From Burkholderiales bacterium (GTDB lineage: Bacteria > Pseudomonadota > Gammaproteobacteria > Burkholderiales > Usitatibacteraceae): a stretch of 11,823 nt of DNA. Under the pieces are notes generated by a model that had not been told where the DNA came from, made no database searches, and saw only the letters and a program-made list of their open reading frames with translations. The position numbers and the translations under genes were made by a program. The stretch spans positions 1-11,823 of the forward strand of contig JADGRS010000056.1 of NCBI GenBank assembly GCA_017880705.1, in the 5' to 3' direction. This document shows, one piece after another, positions 7,888-11,823 of the stretch (positions within the stretch are counted from its first letter, which is position 1; each line of letters begins with the position of its first letter).

Positions 7888-8514
7888 ATGGATGTGAAAG
7901 GACGGGCACGACCGGCATGGGTGGCGGCCCTGGCCCTGGCCGCGATGGCGGCGGCGCAGCATTCCGCCGCGAGCGGCGATCGCAGCGGACAGGAGATCGT
8001 CGAGAACGTCTGCTCGACCTGTCACACCACAGGACGCGACGGCGCGCCGAAGATCGGCGACGCGAAGGCGTGGGAGAAGCGCGAGCGACTCGGTCTCTCG
8101 GGCTTGACCAGCCACGCGCTCGAAGGCGTGCGCAAGATGCCTCCGCACGGCGGCAGTCTCAGCCTCACGGACCTCGAGATCAAGCGCGCCATCACCTACA
8201 TGGTCAACCATTCCGGCGGCAGCTGGGTGGAACCGATCGATCGCCGGGCCCTTCCCGCCGCGCGCACGGGCGAGCAGATCGTGCAGGCGCAATGCGTGAA
8301 GTGCCACGGCGCCGGGCTGAACGGCGCGCCCCGCATCGGCGACAAGAGTGCGTGGATCGAGCGCGCGAAGCTCGGGTTCGACAGTGTGGTGCGCTCGGCG
8401 ATCCACGGACACGGCGCGATGCCCGCGCGCGGCGGCATGGCGGATCTCACCGACGACGAGATGCGCGCGGCGGTGACCTACATGTTCCAGAAAAGTGTGA
8501 AGCCTCCCAAATAG
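7888..8514 (+). CDS. Di-haem cytochrome c, tandem cytochrome c5-like domains
   Basis: Periplasmic electron carrier of 208 residues. A signal peptide runs from about residue 1 to 29 (basic KGRAR, then an Ala/Leu core). Two haem-binding motifs are seen: CSTCH at 42-46 and CVKCH at 136-140. Each is followed by the same layout: G-x-x-GAP-x-IGD, an aromatic helix, a probable axial Met (M84 in KMPPHGG, M178 in AMPARGG) and a closing helix ITYMV or VTYMF. The protein is therefore an internal duplication of a c5-type unit, joined by a linker at about 110-125. Start ATG 7888 has GGGAG at 7876-7880, a strong site at good spacing. The redox partner is unknown; such proteins often pass electrons to terminal oxidases or take them from dehydrogenases. 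It is divergent from the oxidoreductase gene, and the DUF3562-like gene follows after 17 bases, probably on the same transcript. Confidence 0.92.
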   Translation: MDVKGRARPAWVAALALAAMAAAQHSAASGDRSGQEIVENVCSTCHTTGRDGAPKIGDAKAWEKRERLGLSGLTSHALEGVRKMPPHGGSLSLTDLEIKRAITYMVNHSGGSWVEPIDRRALPAARTGEQIVQAQCVKCHGAGLNGAPRIGDKSAWIERAKLGFDSVVRSAIHGHGAMPARGGMADLTDDEMRAAVTYMFQKSVKPPK

Positions 8515-8531
8515 ACGGAATTTCCCCCTTC

Positions 8532-8747
8532 ATGGCACCCGACGACATACCGCTCGACCCGCGCACTCGCGCTATCGGCGCCCAGACCGCCATCGCGGAC
8601 ATCGCCCGCCAGACCGAACGCCCCATCGAAGAGGTCAAGAACGTGTACATGCAGCAGCTCGACTTGCTGCACTCGTATGCGACGGTGAAGGCCTTCGTCC
8701 CGATCCTGGCGAAACGAAGAACGCGCGAAGTGCTCACCCGGCACTGA
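8532..8747 (+). CDS. Small DUF3562-like protein
   Basis: 71-residue soluble protein with no signal peptide. After a short Pro/Asp-rich start it has a helix (AQTAIADIARQTERPIEEVK), a second helix with YMQQLDLLHSYATVK and a basic end (VPILAKRRTREVL). This pattern, an IA..T..PIEEV..VY...L..L...A.V..F.PILA.RR.R motif, matches my memory of DUF3562 proteins of Proteobacteria, whose function is unknown; the assignment is not searched. Start ATG 8532 lacks a clear Shine-Dalgarno (only CGGAA at 8516-8520, spaced 11 bases), so translation may be coupled to the cytochrome gene 17 bases upstream. It converges on the beta-barrel gene. Confidence 0.65.
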   Translation: MAPDDIPLDPRTRAIGAQTAIADIARQTERPIEEVKNVYMQQLDLLHSYATVKAFVPILAKRRTREVLTRH

Positions 8748-8766
8748 AGCGACGCGAGCTGTCGCT
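8748..8766. terminator. Hairpin between convergent genes
   Basis: AGCGAC (8748-8753) and GTCGCT (8761-8766) form a perfect six-base-pair stem with a seven-base loop. It begins at the base after the DUF3562-like stop, and its right arm overlaps the stop of the beta-barrel gene (8765-8767). No good T-run follows, so it may be a weak bidirectional terminator or an mRNA-end stabiliser. Confidence 0.4.
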
Positions 8767-10030
8767 AGTCCAGTTTGAGCCGCGCGAAGACCATATACGA
8801 CATCGGATGCGAGCCGTATGCGGGTTCGAGCGCGCTCGGCAGCCGATACCCGCTCACGAGCGCGCCCACTCCGATCTTCACGCTCCCCGCGACGGGGAAA
8901 TCGCGGATGTAGCCGAGCGTCATCTTGTCGACGGTGAACACGCGGCCGGCTTGCGGCGCGTCCTCGCCGAAGAGCTCGTCCTTGGCGACGTGCTCCACGC
9001 GCCCGAAGAACGTGTCGCGCCCGCCGATCGACGCCGCCGACTCGACGAGGAAGCCATCGAGGCTTACGCCGGGGCGGGAAGCATTGCGGCCCCACGCCGC
9101 CGTCGTCTGCCACAGCCCGGCCGGGAGCCGCACATTGTAGGAAGCCGATACGGTCGTGCGCCGCACGTCCACTTGCGGCGACAAGGTCTCCGGGCTCTTG
9201 ATGTAACCGTAGCTCGCCTGCATCGACCAGTCTTGCGTCGGGTTGTACGAGAGCCGCAGCGATCGGGAGTCCAGCGCGCCCGGCTCGATCCGATAGCGAT
9301 ACTGGTCGGGCTCGCGGCCATGGAAGAGCGAGCCCTCGATCTTGAAGCGATCCGCGACGTAGCCCAGCGTCACGACGCCATTGGTGACATGGGTGGAGTC
9401 GAGCCAGTGGTGGGTGATCGGCGCCTCGGGATTGTCGAGCCCCGAGAAGCGATGCATGAACGCGGGCGGGCCGAGCGCGGGCTCTCCCGGAAGTCCCGCG
9501 TACAGGTACGCCGAGTTGCCGTCGCCCACGGGCACGCTGTAGCTTGCCGCCATTTCCATGAAGAAGTTGTGGGGATGCTGGCGGTCGATGAGCGGGGCGC
9601 GTCCGTCGGCGGTCTCTCCGGTCTGGAGCAGCAACGGGTATCCCGCCTTCCCCATCAAGGGATCGAGGGAGAACATCCCGCGCAAGCCGAGGGTTGCGCT
9701 CCCCAGCGGCCGCTGCGCCATCAGCATCAACATGCTCGCGCTGAACGACTTGTCGTCGCCGCGCGGGCCGCCCTGGCGGTCGTGGATCGCGTCGACGAAG
9801 CCGTGGACCATCGTCTGCCATTCGCCCCACATGCCCATCACGCCACCGTGGGGTGAAGAGTCCGGCTGCCAGCTCGTCCCCGACGCCTCGCGCGTCATCG
9901 GGTAGGAGCCGAACGTCGCCTGCATGCTCATCGGATGCTCGTGCACCATGGCGTCGCTCTGCGCATGGGCGGGAAGGGCGGCGGCGCCAAGGAAGACGCC
10001 GGTCGCGGCGATCGATTCGAGAAGGTTCAT
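8765..10030 (-). CDS. Uncharacterised outer-membrane beta-barrel-like protein with Met/His-rich N-terminus
   Basis: 421 residues with a probable signal peptide cleaved after AHA (residue 23); oddly, the n-region (MNLLES) has no Lys or Arg. The mature N-terminus is rich in Met and His (VHEHPMSMQ, PHGGVMGMWGEW). It is followed by alternating polar/hydrophobic strands typical of a beta barrel: SFSASMLMLMAQRP, SLRLSYNPTQDW, QASYGYIKSPE, SYMVFARLKLD at the end. Conserved-looking core motifs include SYPMTREASGTSWQPDSSPH, DPLMGKAGYPLLLQTGET, DRQHPHNFFME and GLPGEPALGPPAFMHR. I recall this as a widely distributed unnamed family in Proteobacteria and Acidobacteria, sometimes near copper-handling genes. 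Metal binding by the Met/His stretch is inference. The terminal residue is Asp, not the Phe usual for barrels recognised by the BAM complex. It is divergent from exosortase H with a 32-base gap. Confidence 0.75.
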   Translation of the reverse strand: MNLLESIAATGVFLGAAALPAHAQSDAMVHEHPMSMQATFGSYPMTREASGTSWQPDSSPHGGVMGMWGEWQTMVHGFVDAIHDRQGGPRGDDKSFSASMLMLMAQRPLGSATLGLRGMFSLDPLMGKAGYPLLLQTGETADGRAPLIDRQHPHNFFMEMAASYSVPVGDGNSAYLYAGLPGEPALGPPAFMHRFSGLDNPEAPITHHWLDSTHVTNGVVTLGYVADRFKIEGSLFHGREPDQYRYRIEPGALDSRSLRLSYNPTQDWSMQASYGYIKSPETLSPQVDVRRTTVSASYNVRLPAGLWQTTAAWGRNASRPGVSLDGFLVESAASIGGRDTFFGRVEHVAKDELFGEDAPQAGRVFTVDKMTLGYIRDFPVAGSVKIGVGALVSGYRLPSALEPAYGSHPMSYMVFARLKLD

Positions 10031-10062
10031 GTCGGGTCCACGGCAGTGATGCGTGGTGCAAA

Positions 10063-10605
10063 ATGAGCGGTCATTGGATGCTCAATTTGGGGATTATGGT
10101 GCTTCGCTTCGGAATCCTGTTCGCGGTCATCGTGGTCACCCTCTTCGCCGCGGAGCTGACGCCTCCCGGACAGCGCTGGGTCGTCGATCCGTGGACCGCC
10201 CTCGTCGCCCGCACCGCGACGACGACCATGAGCGCGTTCGATCACAACGTGGTCGCCGTCGGGCCGACGATCACGCAGGCGACGGGGGGCTTCGGCGTCA
10301 CCATCCTCGCGGGCTGCAACGGCATCGAGGCGATGATCGTCCTCGCCGCGGCGATGCTCGCCTATCCCGCGCCGCTCAAGCACCGCCTCGCGGGGGTCGC
10401 GGTGGGCGTCGTCGCGATCCAGGCGCTCAACCTCGTGCGCATCGTGAGCCTCTTCTACATCGGGCAATGGAATCGCGACGTGTTCGAATGGGCGCACCTG
10501 TACGCATGGCAGGTGCTGATCATGCTCGATGCATTGATCGTGTGGCTGCTGTGGCTGCGGGCGCTTCCGCATCCGGCCGCGGGCCTGAACGAAGCCGCCG
10601 CGTGA
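10063..10605 (+). CDS. xrtH: Exosortase H (IPTLxxWG-CTERM-specific)
   Basis: 180-residue inner-membrane cysteine protease/transpeptidase that cleaves C-terminal sorting signals of exported proteins, by analogy with archaeosortase and sortase. The catalytic triad is visible: Cys85 in AGCNGIEAM, Arg126 in LNLVRI, and His145 in EWAHLYAWQ. Membrane helices are at about 12-32, 78-101, 108-133 and 150-170. The short length and lack of extra domains match the XrtH branch, which pairs with targets ending in an IPTL-type motif; none is encoded here. Start ATG 10063 is the first in frame; ATG 10078 and ATG 10096 (preceded by GGGG) are alternatives, and no strong ribosome-binding site decides. The stop overlaps the start of the next gene (GTGA). 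Confidence 0.85.
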   Translation: MSGHWMLNLGIMVLRFGILFAVIVVTLFAAELTPPGQRWVVDPWTALVARTATTTMSAFDHNVVAVGPTITQATGGFGVTILAGCNGIEAMIVLAAAMLAYPAPLKHRLAGVAVGVVAIQALNLVRIVSLFYIGQWNRDVFEWAHLYAWQVLIMLDALIVWLLWLRALPHPAAGLNEAAA

Positions 10606-11228
10606 GCGCCGTTCCGCGGCCGCGAGAAATCGCCGCGTTCGCGCTGCGCGTGATCGGCTGGAGCGTGGTCGCCTTCGCGCTGTGGTACGCGGCGACGCAA
10701 CCGGTGTCGATCGCCGCGGCCTGGGGCGCGGCGCGAATCCTCGAGATCGCGGAACCCGTGGAACGAGCGCATCCGTCCTGGCGGGCAGGCAGCGTGCTCT
10801 TCGAGATCACGATGGACGCCACCACCCGCTATCGCAACCGGATGTCCGCCGCCGCCGTGCTCGAGATTCCCGCCGATCCGCGCAAGCAAACCTATGGGCT
10901 GCCATTCTTTCTCGCCCTGTTGCTCGCGTCGCGGCCGAGGCGCATCGCGGTGAAAGCCCTCGGCGGCGCGGCCATTCTCACGGCGCTCGCCGCGATCGGC
11001 GTGGCGAGCGAGGTCGCGGTGCAGCTCGGCGCGCTCGCGGGCCCGACGGGAGCGCCGCTCATCGCGGCGGGCGCCGCGTCGAGAACCCTCGCGGCGCTCG
11101 GCTTCCAGCTGGGCACGCTCATCTTTCCCAGCGTCGTGCCCATGATGCTATGGGTGGCGATGGACACGCGGCTCGTTCAGCGCATCGGCACGAGCCTGCG
11201 GGCACGCCGCGAAGAGATCGCCGCGTAG
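10602..11228 (+). CDS. Exosortase H-associated membrane protein
   Basis: 208-residue membrane protein immediately after exosortase H. The GTG start at 10602-10604 overlaps the exosortase TGA stop at 10603-10605, so the two are translationally coupled. Hydrophobic segments lie at about residues 8-30, 102-115, 122-150 and 180-198. Between the first and second is a soluble stretch of about 70 residues (LEIAEPVERAHPSWRAGSV), presumably outside the membrane. Proteins of this shape accompany XrtH consistently; the role is unknown but a partner or chaperone of the sorting reaction is plausible. The identification rests on position and general architecture. Confidence 0.75.
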   Translation: MSAVPRPREIAAFALRVIGWSVVAFALWYAATQPVSIAAAWGAARILEIAEPVERAHPSWRAGSVLFEITMDATTRYRNRMSAAAVLEIPADPRKQTYGLPFFLALLLASRPRRIAVKALGGAAILTALAAIGVASEVAVQLGALAGPTGAPLIAAGAASRTLAALGFQLGTLIFPSVVPMMLWVAMDTRLVQRIGTSLRARREEIAA

Positions 11229-11239
11229 CTCAGGCGATC
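11216..11239. terminator. Inverted repeat spanning the stops of two convergent genes
   Basis: GATCGCC (11216-11222) and GGCGATC (11233-11239) form a perfect seven-base-pair stem. The ten-base loop contains both the TAG of the exosortase-associated gene (11226-11228) and the TGA of the racemase gene (11232-11230). No T-run follows. It could act as a bidirectional end-of-transcript hairpin. Confidence 0.4.
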
Positions 11240-11823
11240 ACGCCGCCGGCGCGCAACGCTTCGATCTCGGCCGTGGACAATCCGGCGGCGCGAAGTATCT
11301 CGTCGGCATGCTCGCCTCGCCTGGGAACCGGGCCGGGAACGGCACGCGGGCCGGAGAATCGCGGCGCCGGATTGGCCTGCAGCATTCCTTCGCGCTCGCC
11401 GTAGATTCCGCGATCGACGATGTGCGGATGGCGCGCGGCTTCCTCCGGCGTGAGCACCGGCGCGAAGCACGCATCGGTTCCTTCGAGGAGCGCGCACCAC
11501 GCGTCGCGATCGCGCGTGGCGAAGAGCTCCGCGAAGCGTTGCTTCAGCTCGGGCCAGCGGCTCGCGTCGTAGCCGTCGGCGAACGCGGGATCGGCGTCGA
11601 GGCCGAGCTTGCGCAGGAGGAGCCCATAGAACTGCGGCTCGAGCGCGCCCACGGTGATGAAGTTGCCGTCGGAGCAGCGATAGGTCGCGAACCAGTGCGG
11701 ACCGTCCAGCAGGCTCTTGCCGCGCTGCATCGAGAATTGGCCGCTGGCCCTGAATGCGAGCAACAGGTTCATGAGGTGCGCGGAGCCGTCGACGATGGCC
11801 GCATCCACGACCGTTCCGACACC
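11230..11823 (-). CDS. CaiB/BaiF family CoA-transferase / alpha-methylacyl-CoA racemase, 5' partial
   Basis: The C-terminal half of a class III CoA-transferase-family protein, about 197 residues in view; the frame stays open to the window edge, so the N-terminal CoA-binding half lies outside. The GTG at 11808 is internal (VVDAAIVDGSAHLMNLL). Motifs typical of the racemase branch are seen: GKSLLDGPHWFATYRCSDG, VGALEPQFYG (its Glu corresponds, from memory, to the catalytic Glu of mycobacterial MCR), GTDACFAPVLTPEEAARHPH and the tail APRFSGPRAVPGPVP. The enzyme would epimerise 2-methylacyl-CoA thioesters in branched-chain lipid breakdown. The stop is one base away from the stop of the convergent exosortase-associated gene. 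Confidence 0.9.
   Translation of the reverse strand, partial: GVGTVVDAAIVDGSAHLMNLLLAFRASGQFSMQRGKSLLDGPHWFATYRCSDGNFITVGALEPQFYGLLLRKLGLDADPAFADGYDASRWPELKQRFAELFATRDRDAWCALLEGTDACFAPVLTPEEAARHPHIVDRGIYGEREGMLQANPAPRFSGPRAVPGPVPRRGEHADEILRAAGLSTAEIEALRAGGVIA

Noticed and set aside
8807..9856. Long open frame (349 codons) on the + strand opposite the beta-barrel gene
   Set aside because: No recognisable domain, Arg/His-rich composition, fully antisense to a gene with a signal peptide and conserved motifs.

Overview
The window is a mosaic of two blocks that do not look like one genome. Block A (about 1-5380) carries an RND efflux pair and a GAF-domain sensor-like gene, all on the + strand, in moderately GC-rich DNA (the 60-base line at 4801 is 33/60 GC). 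Its protein style (RND adaptor/pump with short acidic linkers, a coiled-coil plus GAF protein) suggests Acidobacteria/Terriglobia, an inference made without database search. Block B (about 5381-11823) is clearly more GC-rich (the line at 7201 is 43/60 GC). It carries a class II histone-deacetylase-like gene, a carotenoid/retinoid-type FAD oxidoreductase, a tandem-haem cytochrome c5-like protein, a DUF3562-like small protein, an outer-membrane beta-barrel protein, exosortase H with its companion membrane protein, and a CaiB/BaiF CoA-transferase-family racemase. This set fits a beta- or gammaproteobacterium, most likely betaproteobacterial.

The blocks meet near 5380. There the 3' end of the GAF gene and the 3' end of the oppositely oriented deacetylase gene are both cut off, and each reading frame runs on into the antisense of the other. 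The simplest reading is a metagenome-assembly or cloning chimera; a real illegitimate recombination is the alternative. No transposase, integrase, tRNA or repeat is visible at the join.

Layout: 1-983 periplasmic adaptor (5' end outside the window); 1029-4232 RND pump; 4233-4514 non-coding, with one weak hairpin; 4515-5380 truncated GAF gene; 5381-6166 (minus) truncated deacetylase, overlapping by ATGA the oxidoreductase at 6163-7689 (minus). A 198-base divergent promoter region with two FNR/CRP-type inverted repeats follows. Then come the di-haem cytochrome c (7888-8514) and the DUF3562-like gene (8532-8747) on +, converging on the beta-barrel gene (8765-10030, minus). That gene diverges from exosortase H (10063-10605), whose stop overlaps the start of the exosortase-H-associated protein (10602-11228). 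This pair converges on the partial racemase (11230-11823, minus).

Functionally, block A is an efflux operon: the adaptor links the inner-membrane proton-driven pump to an outer-membrane channel that is not in view. In block B the paired FNR-like boxes suggest that the oxidoreductase/deacetylase operon and the cytochrome operon answer to oxygen or a similar redox signal. The exosortase pair processes IPTL-CTERM proteins encoded elsewhere. No rRNA, tRNA, CRISPR array or mobile element was found.
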